A DNA stretch of 64,000 bases, taken from assembly GCA_029339195.1 (NCBI GenBank), contig JAPTJF010000259.1, forward strand, positions 22,713 to 86,712. Direction: 5' to 3'. Position numbers and translations under genes: made by a program. Shown in pieces: positions 43,055 through 58,000 of this stretch. A model generated the notes under the pieces. It made no database searches. It was given only the letters and a program-made list of their open reading frames with translations, and was not told where the DNA came from. The stretch is from Micractinium sp. NFX-FRZ (taxonomy: Eukaryota > Chlorophyta > Trebouxiophyceae > Chlorellales > Chlorellaceae). Position 1 is the stretch's first letter. Every line of letters begins with the position of its first letter.

Positions 43055-46000
43055 TCAGGCTGTGGCCGGGGCGGCAGACAGGCCTGCCAGCTGCATGGGC
43101 AGGGGCGCGGCTGCGGCAGAGGCCAGCGGCGGGCGGGCGGGGGAGGGCGGCAGGGACGGCGCCATGTCCAGCCCATAGATTGCGACCACTGGGTCGGCAC
43201 TGCCTGCAGGGGCATCAGAAAAGGGCAGCGGGTGGGACGGGGGATGTATGATGTGAGCAAGCGGTCTGCGGGCAGATGCTGGACAGAGGGGGGAGGCTCG
43301 GTGATTGGGTAGCATGCACAAAGGCAGCGGGGCGGCGCTGGCTCCTGCTGCCCACCAGGCCTGCCGAGGTCGCCACGCTGGCGGTCACCATGCACTGCTG
43401 CTGCACTTGCATGTCCTGCTACCTGCAGGCTGCTCGCATGCCAACCGACCCCCTCCCCACACGCACAGATGCACGCACCTGATGCCAGGAGGAGCTCACA
43501 TGGAGGAAAGTGCAGGCAGGCGACGATGCCCGGCCTGCCCTTCAACACACCACACTCCAAACAACACCTCCTGCAACACCCGTGCGCTCCCCTGCAACCG
43601 CACGCACCTGATGCCAGGAGGAGCTCGTAGGGGGCAAAGGCGAGGCAGGTGACGGGGCCGATACGGTGGGCGGCCAGGAAGGAGGAGTGGGCCCGCACCA
43701 CGCCCACCTGCTCGCCGCTGCCGGTCCACACCTTGACAACCTGGGGAGGGGACAAGGGGAGAGGGGGAGAAGGAGGGGGAGGGGAGGCGGTGGCGGGGAG
43801 TGGGGGCGCTGGGGAAGAGTGAGGAGGGGCATAGTTTGGTGCGGTGTCTGGGCGGCCAGGCATGGGAAAGAGGGAGGGGCGGGGAGTGGCGGTGAGCGGC
43901 GGTGTGTGGCAGGGAGAAGGAGGCATGGGAATGAGGGAGGAGCGAGGAGTGGAGGGGCGGTGTGTGACAGGAAGAAGGAGGCATGCTGGGAGGTATTCGT
44001 GTTGGAGGAGGACGGAGCAGGTCAGCGGGGCCCCCGTGAGAGCCAAGCGCACAGGGAAGGGCCACCTCCCTCCCCTTGCCACCCATGCACGCACACCCAC
44101 CCTCCCCTGGCACACCTGGTTGTTGGTGGCGGTGGCTAGGAGCGGGGCGTTGGGGTGCGCCGCCAGGGCGGTCATCTGCCCCTTGGAGTGGGCCTCCACT
44201 GTCTTCCACACCCCCACCTCCAGCCGCCGCCGCTGCTGCTCGCCGCTGCCAGGCACCGCGGCGCTGTCGCTGCAAGGGGGGAGGGGACGGAGCAGGGGGA
44301 GGGCCGGGCGGGTGGGCGGGCAGGCATTGGCGACAACACGGCAGGAAGGCCCACCCCTCTCCACGCCTTGGGGCTGGTTTAGGCGTCCTTCCCCGCCCTA
44401 TATGCCTGCAAGCCAGGCTGCCCTCCCACGCGCTGCCCGTCCTCACCTGATCATGCGGCAGTCCAGGAACGCCAGCTGGGCACCGGGGTAGCCCAGCACC
44501 AAGTGGTGGGGCGCGCCGCCTGGCTCCGCCACCATGCCTGGGGAGGGGAGGGAGGGAGGGAGGGAGCATGAAGGGGAGGTGAGGGCAGGGGAAGGCGAGG
44601 GTTGGATGGTGGGGTGAAGATGGCAGGGTTTGGCTGACGCGGCACACGGGCGAGAGGTGTTGTGGTTTGGGTGCGGCCGGCAGCAGCAGGCGCAGCTGTG
44701 AGCATCCAACAGTCACGAATGACTGGCCTCCCTCCAGGGCGGCACGGCGTGTCCGCCTGCCGGCTGGATGTACAGCATAGCTGCCTCGCCGGCTGGCTGG
44801 CTGGCTGCTCACCTGCCAGCCTGCTGCGTATGTGCTGCACGCTGCCCACCACCTCGCTGCTGCGCAGGTCAAAGATGCGCACTGCAAGCAAAAGGGCAGA
44901 TGCAGAAGGAGTGTAAGAATTCGTTATCACCCATGCTGCGTGCCCGCCTCCCACCACGCCTTTATGAGCCTCTCCCTGCCCGCCTCCCGCCCCAGCCCGC
45001 CCCACCTGTGCCGCTGGCGTCAGCAGCGTACAGCAGCGGGCTGTGGCAGGAGGCAGCAATGTGCTCCACCGCCGGCGAGTCGCCGCTGCCGCCGCCCGCA
45101 GACGGCGGCAGGTTCAGCTGGGCGATGCAGTTCTCCCGCTCTAAGTCCCACATGTACACACGCTCTGCAAGGGGGGAGGTGTTTGCAGCAAAGCGAGGCA
45201 TTCTTTAAAATGCGTGGAAGCGAGGAGGGCGGGGGACACATTTCGCAGGCAGGCGGCGGTAACGCCCTCCCTCGCCTGACCAAGCCACTTGTGCTTTGCG
45301 TGCAAACCCACGCTGCGCCCGCCTGAAGCAGGAGGCGCTGAGGGGCGCGACCCCCACCCCCCACAAGTGGTGTTGCGCAAGCTCACCTGCGCTGCGGCCC
45401 CCTGCCGCAAACAGCGCCGAATAGCCGGGGCTCCAGTGGAACACCGCTGGCCGTGTGGCGCTGCTGCCAGGCGTGGGCACGAGCACCGACTGCACGGCGA
45501 GGGGCGGGGGGCAAGGGGTGGGGAGCGGGGCAGAGGGGTGAGCGCTGGGGCGGGGAGGGGGCACAGGCTGCTGCTGAGCTTTACCTGCCCTGCCCTGCGC
45601 CGCCAGTTCCCTCTGCGGGGCCTGACTGATGCACAGCGGTTGGGGCCCAGCATGCACAGCGGGAGCACTGAGGTGGCTCTGGTGCGCTGAGGTGGCTCTT
45701 CTTCCTGGCGGGCAGCAGCATCGGCTTGGGCGCCGACCAGCAGGCATGCAGCCGCAGCCGTTGCCACAAACTATTACTTTCCTTTACCAGGCAGCAGCGT
45801 GGCAGCACAATGGTGTGCCTGTGCACCCTGCCCCAACTAACCCCCCCCCACCTACCTGCCATGCGGTGGCCAGCCGCTGCTGCCCGCGCAGCGTGTAGTC
45901 CCGCCACACGCGCACCGAGCCGTCGGCGGCGCACGCCATCAGCAGCCCGCTGTGGAGCTCGTTCAGCTGCATTGGAACCGGCAGGGAGGAGAAAGAAAAG

Positions 46001-49000
46001 GTAAGAAGAAGGCCAAGGCGCACACCATGGGCAGCCCGCTATGCAGGTCGTCCAACTGCAGTCAACGCCCCAAGGGAAAGCACCAAACACATTTGAAGGC
46101 AGGCCAATTCGCATGCCATCAGCAGCATGATGTGCAGCATCCCCCGCCAACCAGCCAATCTGTGTCCAACCATGCCCCGCACACGCCAGCAGGCAAGCCC
46201 GGCCCAGCTCCCCCACCCCTTGCGCACGCACCTGGTACAGCGCCCGCACGCCCACGGGCGGCCCCACAGCTGCAGCCGCCCGCGCGCCGCTGCCCGCCCC
46301 CGTCACCCCGCTGGCTGCATGGAAGCGGTTGACAATGCCCCCCGAGCGGTAGTTGCTGACTCTCAGCATGCCGTCTGCGTCTGCGGTCACCAGGAAGGGG
46401 CGCAGCGCCTCCAGGAGCACAGCAGTGGTGTGCTCCGTCTCTGCAGGTGGGCGGGCAGGCAGGCAGGGGGTAGAGGCAGTGGGTTAGGAGGCGGGGGGGC
46501 GGGGGCCAGAAGGAGTGGGCCTGCCTGTTTGTGAAACCCACTGACTGTCAAGCCTGACCCCCACTGCCACCACCAGGCCGTGACGATCCAGTGTTGACTG
46601 TGGCACGTAGCCCCGACCCTTGTCCACCTGTGCACTCACCTGTCCACTCCCCCCTGCCAGCACCCCACCGCGCCTGCCCACCTATGTGGAGCGTGGTCAT
46701 GTTGCCCTGGCTGTTCCTCCAACTGTGAACCCCTCAACTACCTGTGCACTCACTTCCCGACCCACCTCCCCACCCCCTGCCAGCACGCCAACGTGCCCGC
46801 CCACCTATGTTGACCGTGGTCACGTGGTCCCGCAGCCGGCACTTGCTGGAGCGCCCCACGCCCCGCGCCCGCACGAGCGTGTCGTGCCTCTGCACATGGG
46901 GAGCAGGCATGGGGAGCAGTGGGGGAGACGTCGGGGCACCCGGTGCCGGGCACAGCCAGGGAGCTCATGTGGGGAGGTGTGGGGAGCTACTGGTGTGTCA
47001 TGCCTCAGCAGAAGGTGAACACTTGCAGCAGCAGCGGGAGCATGCAGGGAGCGGCAACACTGAACAAAGAGGCGCGCAGGCAGGCAGGCAGGCAGGCAGG
47101 CTCGCTGGCTGGCAGGCAGACCGGTACTCCCGCACACCGTGCACCGCCCACTTGGCGCGTGCCCCACTCACATACTGCCGCCGGAGGTCCACTTTAGACT
47201 CTGGGGGCGGCAGCAGCCACCTGGCATGCGGCGGGCCCGGCTCCTCCTGCAAGCGGGGCAGGGCAGCGTGCCGGGCAGGCAACAAAAGGGAGGGCGTCAG
47301 CACGGCACCGCGCCAGAGGGCAGGAGCACCAGAAGCTAGGCAGAATGGCCTGCATGCTTGCCACGTGGTGACGCTTGCATCTGCTCTAGTATCTGGGAGA
47401 ATGAGGATTCAGTCAGTCAGCATTGCCTTTGCAGAAAGAAAGGCAGAACAAGTCTTTAGCTGTTCCTCGTCAGGCCCACCTGGCTCTGGGGCGCCAGCAG
47501 GGGCCAGGTGAAGGCCCGGCAGCTGCTGGTGTAGATGCCGCTGGCGGGGAGCGGCGCCAGCGCAGCGTGGCCCGCGGCCGCGCCGCCGCCAAACGTGCTG
47601 CTGCCCGCGTCCAGGGAGCCGGAGCTTCCAGGCGCCGACATCGGCCGGTGCTGCTCGTAGGCTGCTGGAAGACACCGTGGGGGCAGGGGAGAATGGATCG
47701 GTGGGGTTGTGACGGGCATTTTGCCCGGTGCTGACATGCAGATTGGCAGGTCGCGACACCGGCCCCACTGGCGGGCCCAGGCAGCGGGAGCAGAGGCATA
47801 CCGATGACATTGGCAGAAACAGGGAGGGTGGCTAAAGCCAAGAGGAGTTTGGACATGTCCGGTACGGCATGGTACTGCAAATTGTGCTGCAACCCCACCT
47901 GACTCCTTGGAGTAGCTTCTGGGCAGCGCCGCAGCATCCCCCATGTCCGGCGCCTGCAGGCGGAAGCCATTGGGCGGCGGCACCAAACAAAATGAGCACG
48001 ATCACTAGGCATGCATATCGAGACGCGATGCAGCATCACAGCAGGGCCCAGCCCAGCCCCGGCGGCAGCACGCCGCTTTGCTTGCTCCAGCTCAGCCGTT
48101 CGCTTGCTCACAGCAGGGCCCAGCGCGGCCCTTGCTCGCCCCCACACACGCCCCGCAGCCCCACAGAACCAGGCTCGCCGGCTTGCACTCACCCGCCGCA
48201 GCACAAAGGGCACCCGGGTATAGGTTGCTGTGCCCGGGGACACGCTGGGGCTGCCCGACACACTCCCCGACCCGCTGCCCAGGCTGCCAGCGCGGTCGGC
48301 CAGCGTGGCTTGAGAGCCAGCCAGCTGCCGGCTGCTGCCGCCGCCGGCACCCACGGCTGCTGCGCCCACGCTGCTGCTGCTGCTGCTGGTCCGCCAGCTC
48401 TTGGGCTGCCACGACTTGGGCAACAGCGTGCTGACCCCGCCGCCGCTGCCGTAGCCTGACGCTGCGCCCCCGCTGCCGCTGCCGCCCGCTGCAGACGTGC
48501 TCACTGGCAGCGCTGCACCGCCGGCGGCACTGCCAGACAGCGAGGCGCTGCGGCTGGGGGCAGGGGCGGCGCCGCGGCCGCCTGGCGGCCCCGCTGCTGC
48601 TGCTGCCGAGGGCATTGGGATGAGCTCCACATTCGCCGCCCGCAGCGCTGCCATCCCTGCCGCCGCCACCTGCACGCATATCGCACATTGAAGCAAAAAC
48701 AGGGTGATTGGGCTGCCAAGCGGCACTGGGAGAGCGAGGCACGCTGCAGGGCAGGCAGAGAGGCGCCAGCCGCGATTGGGCGGAAGCTGGAAGTCGGGCA
48801 GGCACGCGACACGCACAACTGCCCTCCTGTGACCAAACGCCTGCCCCTCGGCCTTCTGCCATTGAGCCTTTTGTCACAGCGGTGTGTGAACAGCTTTGAC
48901 ACCAAGTCTGGAACAGACAGGACCCTGGCGCTTACCTTGGGTGAGGGGTCGGTTGCCAGTGTGCAGAGCGCCTCAACCACTGCTTGGTACAGACCACCCC

Positions 49001-52000
49001 CCACACGGGCCGCATCAGCTGACGCGTACACGCCGCCTGGGCGAGGGGGCAAAGAGGGCAGGGGGGAAGGGGGGCAGAGGGACGGATACAATGAGCACGG
49101 CCATCCCAAATCGGATCAGGAGCAGAGCACTCGCCCAGCCCAGTCGCCTGGGTTTTGCCCCGCTCCCCCAGCAGGCAGTACGTGCAGCTTTGTGCTGCCA
49201 CAAACGTGCAGAGCACAGCCACACTCACTCACCCAGGCTGCTGCGTGCTGCAGCCTGTCATGCATCATCAGCTCATAACAAGAGGAGCAAAGCAGGGCAC
49301 TGGGAGCAAGCAAATCAGCCACACCCACTCACCCAGGCTGCTGCCGTGCTCCAGCCCCACATGCAGCATGGGCTCGTAACTGAGGTCGTCTCTCAACCGG
49401 ACACCCGGCGAGGCGCCGGTGCCATCTAGCGACGTGCCCAGCGGCTGGCGCTCCTGCACAACCAAGCGTGGCACGTCACAAATGGGGATTGGCACAGGGA
49501 CTCCTCGAGAGAATGTGTGTAGAAGGGCGTCGGGGGAGGCAGGGCTGGGATTTGAAGCAGCAGGGCGCCACGGCAGGGCCCAGAGGCGGTCAGGGGAGGA
49601 GGGGGTGGAGCGTTGTGGGGCGCCCTGCATGTTCTGCCCAACAACAGAGCACGTCTCCGCTGCCTCTGAGCCCCCGCATGCAGCAGTGCAGCTAGCCCGC
49701 ACTCCAAAGGCAAGGAATGCACTCACCGGGCCCGCTGCGGCGGCCGGCGCCGTGCCTGCCGGGTGCTGCTGCTCCTGCTGCTGCCCTAGGGAGCTGCCGG
49801 CAGCAGCCGACCCCACTGGCTGGCTCTCTGTGCGCGCACGCCGCGCAAGCACGCCGCTGCCGTTGCCGGCGCTGCCGCCGGCCATGCTGCCGCTGCTGCC
49901 GACGCGGCTGATGCTGCCGGCGGCGATGCCGCCCGCCGCAGCGGGCGCGGAGCGTGGCACGCCCGCCGCCGCCGGCGCGCTGGCCGCCACCCCTTGCCCC
50001 TGCTGCGCCGCCGCCATCTGCTGCTGCACCTGCCGCTGCTGGTCCCTCAGGATGCGGGCAGAGGTGCGCTGGTGGGCATGAACTGCGTCCTGAAAGAGGA
50101 GAGAGTGGCCCACCGCCACGCGCGCCAGCGATGTCGCAACCTCCGCCCTGCAGAGGAGGAGAGGAGGAGGAGCGGGGGCAACAAGAGGCAGGCGGAGGCG
50201 TGAGGGTACAGGAGGGGTGGGCGGTGGGTGGTGCACGGCGACGGGAGGTGGGCGGGTGCAAGTGCAACAGAAGAGGTGGGGCGCCAACAGGAGTCGCCTG
50301 CGCCACTCCCACCCCCCACACCAGGTCCCATGCCTGCCCGGACCTGACCCGGGAGCACGCGTTTTACACTCCTGCCCTCCCTCCCTCCCTTGCCCCACCC
50401 TGCCCAAGGCGGGCCCATACCCCATTCGACCTGCCTCTCTGCCTCTCTGCATCCCTCACGCCGCACCTGACCAGCGGGCTGGCATCATACACCACCTCCA
50501 GCAATGCACACGCAATCGCCCGCTCCACAGCCAGCCGCTCCGCCTCCGGCAACGGCCCCTCCGCCGCGCCTGCCGCCGCCGCCGCCGCCGCGTCCACGCC
50601 GCCGCTGCCGCTGCCCTGCATGCCGCTGGGGGTGGAGGGGGAGAGGGAGGCGGAGGGCGGGAGGAGGCTGGCGCCGCCGCCGCCCTCGCCGCCGCCCTCC
50701 TGCACCTGCACCAGAGCGCCGAGGGTGAACACTGCCGCTGCCCGCACGTCGGGGCTGTCCGCACCCAGCAGCTTGGCCAGCAGCTCGTGCGTCTGCGGCA
50801 GGGGGGAGGGGGAGGTCAAGCACCATACACCTCTGCCATAGACAGAGGCACACCCTGACCCAGCTCCCTGCTCCCTGCTCCCAGACAAGATCTGCTCATG
50901 GGAAACGAACACAGGCAGGCTCACCTGCTCCCGCAGCGCCATGCCGGTGATGTCTGGCGACTCCTCGCACAGCTTGCCAGCGCACAGCAGCAGCCAGCGC
51001 ACCAGCAGCGCCATGCTGCGGGGCACAGGAGGGCGCACACAAGGGGGAGGGGGAGGGGCAGGCAGGGGAAGAGCAGGTAAGATTGTGCCGACCAGCGGGG
51101 CAGGCGGAAGCAAGCAACTGGGCGGTGGAGTGTGGAGGGGCAGCCCAGCCCAGCCCGGCACGGCACAGCACAGCACAGCGCACTGCGGTGGCGGTGAAAA
51201 CCACATGCGGGTGTGTGGCTGGCCGCCCCCCCTACAGACCTTTTGCAGCTGCGCCCGGGAGGGGAGGAGGCAAAGTCGGCATCCGCTGCCTGCGCCAGCG
51301 CCGCCAGCGCCGCGGGCAGCTGCCCCGTGCACACCTGCGGGGCGCGGTTGGATAGGCGGGTGATCCAATGGGACCGTCAAGAGGCAAATGAGGCAATGGG
51401 ACACACAGTGCGTGCACAGCATGCATAGCAGAGGCAGGGGGCGCGGCAAGGCCAGCGGCGGCGGGCACTAGCAGCTGTGGCACTCACCTGCAGCAGGCCG
51501 GACTGCGCGCACAGCAGCTGACCCTTGGGGTGCCGGTTGCAGATGGCCGCCAGCACAAAGGCCGCCTGCAGGGGTTCATAAAAGGGTGCGGGAGGGGCAC
51601 GGGCAGGGCGGGACTGAGTGGGTTGGTCCGGCACAGCGAGCAGCAGTGCAGGCTTGGGAGATGAGCAACGGCGTGGCAATAGCAGGTCTGCAGGGTGTGG
51701 ACTGGCAAGGCCGGGAGCTCATACTTAGGGGCAGAGTCCATCACAGAGCAGTGGGGGTTATCACACCTGTGCCCGCGACTCTGGCGACACCCATGGGTCC
51801 CTCGACTCCAGGTGCTTGATGAAGTACAGGTGGCCGCCGTCCTTCACCAGGTCGCTCTGCACCTGCAGGGCGTCAGGGCGTCACACAAGACCAGAAGGAT
51901 TACAATGGTCAGTCAACCAGTCATCAAGTGCATGCAGGTGGCCGCCATCCTTCACCAGGTCGCTCTGCACCTGCAGGGCGTCACACAAGGGGAGGAGGTG

Positions 52001-55000
52001 CCAGAATGTTTTGGGTACAAAGAAGCACAGGTGGCCACGGGGTGGGCAGAGCGAAATGATGGCCACCTCTGCAACTGGGGTGTTGGAATCCACCCATATC
52101 CCCGCCTGCTGCCAGTGTGGTGCCTCCCTTGCTGCTCCTACCTGTTGGTGTCCCAGACCATTAATTTGGGCAGAAACGAACCAGCTCAGCTGTTCACTTG
52201 GCTGCATCCGACATCACCTGGCCCCACCCACCCACTCATACAAGCTTGCTATGCGTGACCCACCCAACACGCACACACCTGGCTGTTGGTGTCCCAGGCC
52301 ATGATTTTGGCCCAGATGAGCACCAGCGTCTGCCGCAGGTCCGTGGCCGTCGTCTGAAGCAGCTTGAGCACGTAGGGGAAGATGCCCACTGCATGGGGGC
52401 GGGGAAGAAGATAATGTGTGATTAGCTTGTCACACCACTGGGATGAGGATGGTTTGAGCACATGGGAAAGGATGCCCACTGCAGGGGGGCGGGGAGGAGA
52501 AGAGGGGAGGGGCACACGAGACTTTGAGTGTGGAGCGACACGCAACCGCCCAGCGCACCGGCCATGCCGTGCGCCCACGCCCTGCTTACAGCGTGAACCG
52601 AGACATAGGACGCAAACAGGGTGGAGAGTACACACCCCAGCACCTTCTGGACCACTCAAGCGCCCTGGCCAGCTGCCTGCATGCCTGGGCACATGCCGCC
52701 AACCCAGCAACCCTGAGGGCCAAACAACCCACCAGCCCCACCTGATAGCGCCAGGTCCACCGCCCACGCCCCCATGTCCAGGAAGCGGCCCAGCAGCACC
52801 AGCGCACGCAGCCGGTGCACCTGGCTCAGCAGCACCTGCGGGCGGGGGGCATGGGGGGAGGGAGAGGAGGAGGGAGGGAGGGGCAGGAGGCGGTGGGAGA
52901 GGAGGGAGGGAGAGGCAGGGAGGGCGGGAGACGGGGAGGCACAGGTGCAGGTGGAGATTGGCGGCCCCAGCTGTCTTCCACGCTCGTCCCCGGCCACCCC
53001 TTTTCCCCACACTCCCTCCCCCCCGGCCCCCACCTCTCCCCGTCCCCCTCTCCCGCCTCCAATCCCTCCCCTGCAGCACGATGGGCACCGCTACACCCCC
53101 CACCTCCACCCCCACTCTCGGGGGCACGCGCAGCTCCCAACCACCCCCATCCCCACCCCATCCACCCCCCAGCGAGCACGTCCCCACCTGCAGCAGAATT
53201 GGCAGCTACTCCCACACATCCCCTTCGCCTCCATTAAACCCAGCCCACCCCCCAGCTAGCGAGCGCTCCCCCACCTGCAGCACGATGGGCAGCTGCTCCG
53301 GCGGCCGCTTGTCGGGGCCGCCGTGCTCCAGCCACAGCTCAAAGGCGGTCAGCTGCTCGCTGAAGAAGGGGGAGGGCTGGTACTCCGCAGTGCCGTCGCC
53401 ATTCAGCAGGTCGGGCAGCTGCCGGGGATGGAAGAGGGAGGGGTGGGAGGGCAGTGGTGAGGGTGGGGCGCACTGGGGGCTGCGCTGCTTGCTACGAAGC
53501 GGGGGGGGGGCGCCACACGGCAGGTTGGGCAGCTGCAACTGGAGTGCCACCCTGCTCGCACCCCGCACACCTCCACGTGCAGGAGGCACCTCTCTGCAGT
53601 CCCACGCTGCCCAAACCGCCCCCACACGTCCGCCTGCTGCGCGAGCTGCTCTGCCCACACCCCAATTAGATAAGGTTCAAATGACAGATACACACCTGCA
53701 GCAGGCACATCTCGGCCGCCATATCCCAGGCCTGCCACATGGGGTGCTGGTGGGTGGGCGGCAGCCGCGGGTAGCTGCAGCGGGCGCGGGGCGGGTGCCC
53801 AGGGGGGCACAGCAAGGGGCAAGCAGGGTGAGCCGGCGTTGAGCTATAGAGGCAGCTCTGGGTGGTTGTGGAAGGCCTCCCAGAGCGCTGACAGCGTAAA
53901 GAGCAAGGCACGCACGCCAGGCGGCGGGCCGGCATGGGGCGGTGCGGGCGGCAGCGCCATGCAGCGGTGCCTGTGCTCCAGTTGCGATGCGGTGCCCTTG
54001 CAGCAATGGAAGGGATGGAGTGAGGCAGGCGGCTGCTGCCAGCTGTCGCGGCCCCCACCTGACGGGCGTGCAGTTGGCTGCCCGCATGATGCGCTCCGCC
54101 AGCAAAAAGTTGCGGAAGAGGGAGGCAACCAGCAGGTCCTGTGAAGCGCGTAAGAATTGGGGCATGGGGGATGGAAGAAGCACACGGTTGAGATGAGCAG
54201 TTGTGTAGGTGAATTCGGGTGCGGAACAGGAGGTACCCGGCAGGTGCCGTCGGCAAGGGAAGACAGCTGGGTTAGACAGCGGCGGAGTTGCAGGGGACAC
54301 TGCAGAGAGCTGTGAGGCGTGCTCATGTCAAATCGCGCAGCCACACCACCCGCCCCACCTGTCGGAAGAGCTTCTGGAAGAGGGCGCGCGGCAGCACGTT
54401 CCAGGCAATGGTGTCGGTGATGGCGGTGAAGATCTGGCGGGCAGGGAGGGGGGCAGGCGAAGAAGGGATGAATGCATCGGTAGGGGATGCAGGCAGGCAG
54501 GCAATGGCGCCGAAAAGGTGGTGGTGTAGAGGTGGGGACGCCAGGAGGGGGCAGGGAGGAGCGACGCGCAGCAGCGGTGCCTGGAGCGCGGCCACCCGCG
54601 GGCAGCAGGCAACTGCACAACCGCCTGCCCCACTAGCCACACTCCACCCACCCCCCTGCAGCCCCACCAGTGACCCCCGAGGGCTCACCCAGTTCAGCTC
54701 CCCCAGCGGCGTCTTGCGGTCGGTCTGCTTGCCCGGGATGCGGTCAATCAGCTCTTTCGTGATCCCCTCGTGACGCAGCAGCGAGCGGGAGCAGAACCAG
54801 CGCAGCGCCACCTGCGGAACGGGGGGGGGGGAAGCAGCGGGAGGAGGGTAGGAGCAGGCGGGGCAGGTGAAGACGGAATGTGCAAGAGACGAGCCGCAGA
54901 GCACCTTGCATGTACCAGCTTGCATGTACCTGCTTGCCACAGCGTGAGTGGCCGGCCCCTTGACACTCTCCCGCGCCAGCTGCGCATGATTCGCGCCCCA

Positions 55001-58000
55001 CACATGGCCCAAGCCAGCCCCGCATGCAGGCACCTTGATGGGCGTGGTGAGGCAGGAGGTGAATGTGTCGGCGGGGAGGTCGGGGTTCTGGGGCAGCAGC
55101 TCCGATTCGCCGCAGGCACAGAGCAGGATGCAGTCGCGCATGGGGTCGGGGCGCTCTGCAGGCGGGAGGGCGCAAGAGTGGGAGTCAGTACGGGGGTCGA
55201 TCGGTGATGGCTCGCTCTGCAGGCGGAGGGCACAGGCAGACGCAAGTTCGGGGGTCGGTCGGCGACCGGGCTCCCAATTGGCCCGCCTCCCAGCACACCG
55301 CAGCACAGCCCCGACCTCGTAACATTTCCTGCCAAGCCGCGACAGCTAACCACCATGCACGCCCCCAGCTCAGGCCCTCCCTCCCAGGCCGCCCACCGAA
55401 TGCGCTGCCTGCCAGCATGCCCGCGCTGACGCCCGCCGCGGCCGCCGCAGCCTGCTGGTGCTGCATGTAGCCCCCCTCCATCTCCTGCTGCCGCTGGAAC
55501 ATGAATTGCTGCACAGGGGGAGCAGCCAGGGAGGGGCAGGGGTGGGACAGCTCAGGTGAGCAGACGGCACGACCTGCAAAGCGGGCGCCCGACACAACAG
55601 AGCCTGGGCAGAGGGCACTGCTCATGCAGCACATGCCCCCAGGCAGAATTGCTTTGGGAGGCGTGACGTAGGGCTGCCTGCTGACAGGCAGGGGGCTGGA
55701 CCAGGAGGGTGGCCGCAGCCGCCATTTACCGTGCCTGCTGGAGAGGGTGTATCTCTGGTGTGCTGCGATTGACCGGAAGCTGCCCCTGGCCTGCACCACT
55801 CACCCGGAAGCTGTACAGTATCTGGCCTGCCGCCGAGCAGTCAAAGACGTAGATGGCAGGGGTGCCCACCCAGGTCTGCATGAGGGCCAGGCCGGCAGGG
55901 GGGTGGGGTTGAGGGAGGTGGGAGAAAGTGGATGGGAGGTGGGGGTGCGGCCCACCTCACCTCACCTTCTTGGCCACCTTTCACCCTCCCAACAGACACA
56001 CACACACACCAGCATGTATCGACCCACACCCCTTTCCCTAGGGAAGGTCCCATATGCAGGTCACAGGCAGACTCCCACCCCGACCGGCGGACATGAATGC
56101 TCAACAAGCTAGCCACAGGAATGCGTCACCTGCAGGTCGTAGATGGAGAGCGGGATGTACTGGGTGTACGACTTGTTGAAGACCCAGACCTCGCCGTTGG
56201 CGGTGGGGCGCGGCACGCCGTGGCCGTTGTAGTGGAACAGCACCCGCTCGCCCTGCAGGAGAGGGGCCGCACAGCAAGACGTGCGTGGTGAAGGAGAGGT
56301 GGCCAAGGGGCATGGGTGGTCGCTGAAAACAAGGCGGCGACCCACCACACTAACACTTGGCTGCCCTTGACCGCCTGACCGCCGCCGTTCCCAGCACCTT
56401 ATCACTCGCACTGCGCAGCTGCCACGCACCTTGGCGGTTCGCCGGCACGAGATGGCCAGCTTCTTCACGTCCTCTGTGGTTGGGTCCAGGTGCATCTTGT
56501 ACTTGGCACGCGGCTGCCACCGCTCGTACTGCGCCTGCAGGTTCTTGCCTGCATGGCGGCGATTGAAAACGAAACACTACGTTACTTCTTGCCGGCCATG
56601 CTGTGCACGCGCCTGCATGCAGAGCACCCGCCACTGCGCGGTGGAAATCAAACGCCTCGGGTGACTGCATGATCACTCCAGCGCCCCACAGGCCAGCCAC
56701 ACCAGCATTGGGCCACCCGTGGCCATGCAGCCGCCAGCAGCGCCCCAGCCAGGCGCACACACCAATGGTATCCAGCGCCTTGGGTGCCTGCATCGACAGC
56801 GGGTCCACCCAGCACTCCAGGCGTGCGCAGGGCGAGATCTTGATGACGTCGGGAGGGTCCACCCCTGCAGCAGGCAGAGAAAGCCACGAGGGCAGGTAAT
56901 GTAGCCACGCGGAAGCCAGCCTGCAGGCATGCGGCATTTGCGGCGCAGCCACATGCCTCAGCCGCACACGTCATGCCGCCGCCGCCTGCATTACTGTGCT
57001 CTCTGCTGCTGCAGGCAGCAGCTGGCAGACCTTCAGGTGCTGGTCGCTGCTCGGTGGTGCCTGCTGCTGCACAGTACGGACATGAGCTGACGGAGCAAGC
57101 AGTGCGCAGGCCGGCTCTGGTACCTCAACGATTCACAACCCCACAAGTCCAACAGGCCTCAGAACCTCCCACAAGCCCACCCCAGCGCACCTATATTGAG
57201 GCACATGACTAATGCCACAGCCGTTGTCTTCAACCGCTCCTTCTGCCGCCACTTGCTGACCAGACCCTCCCCCGGTGCTACGCTGCCGCCGGCCGCCGCC
57301 GGCGTGCCGCCCTGCGCCTGCGCTGCTGCTGCCCCGCCGCCGCTGCCACCCTGCTGCACCGCTGCTGCCGCTGCGGCGCCCTGCTGGTCGCTGGCGCCAG
57401 GTGGCGGCGGCTCATCGTGCCGCGCCTCACAGAAGAAAGTGAACTCGTGGGGTGGCGGCAGCCCGCTGCCGGTGCTGGACAGCTGGGAGGACAGCGCCAG
57501 GGTTGCCTGCTTGGGGATCGTTGTGCGGGCCGAATGCCAGGGACATGAGGAGGAGGGCAAGTGCAGGGCAGGAGCAGAGGACGAGACCAGGGCCGTCAGC
57601 GGTGTGTCAGGGCCAGCCAGGCCAAGCGGCGCTGGCATGGACCCCACACAAACGCTGCTGCATCGCTGCCCCTGGTACATGCCATGGACAGCCAAAAGGG
57701 AGCTAGCAGCCCCATCAAATGTGCTAGCACCAAGCCGTGCAGTGGCAGCAGCGAGGTGCCCGCAGCGTGCGGCAGCGAGCACACCCGACCCGTCTCAACC
57801 GATGCACAGCACACGCCCATGCAGTGCACCCGCCACTGTCATGCACACGTGAGTGCACTCATAATGCAGGATAAAGCATGCATGGCAGGCGCGAAACAAT
57901 GGGCACACACCTGAGGCTGTGACGGGTTGCTGTCCGCCACCGCCAGCCGCCTGGCCAGCTCGTCACTGAGCTTGGAGGGCGAGCCCGGGGCGCCCAGCCC

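Noticed and set aside
43030..44364. Single continuous reading frame at the RAPTOR 3' end taken as one exon
   Set aside because: WD40 motifs appear in a different frame and are separated by clear introns; the continuous frame reads through them.
53840..53905. [16 protein letters not shown] minus-strand segment as a RAPTOR exon
   Set aside because: The phase from exon 11 (53.7-54.1 kb) joins directly to [14 protein letters not shown]; including this segment would put a stop in frame. It could be another echo but similarity is too weak to claim.
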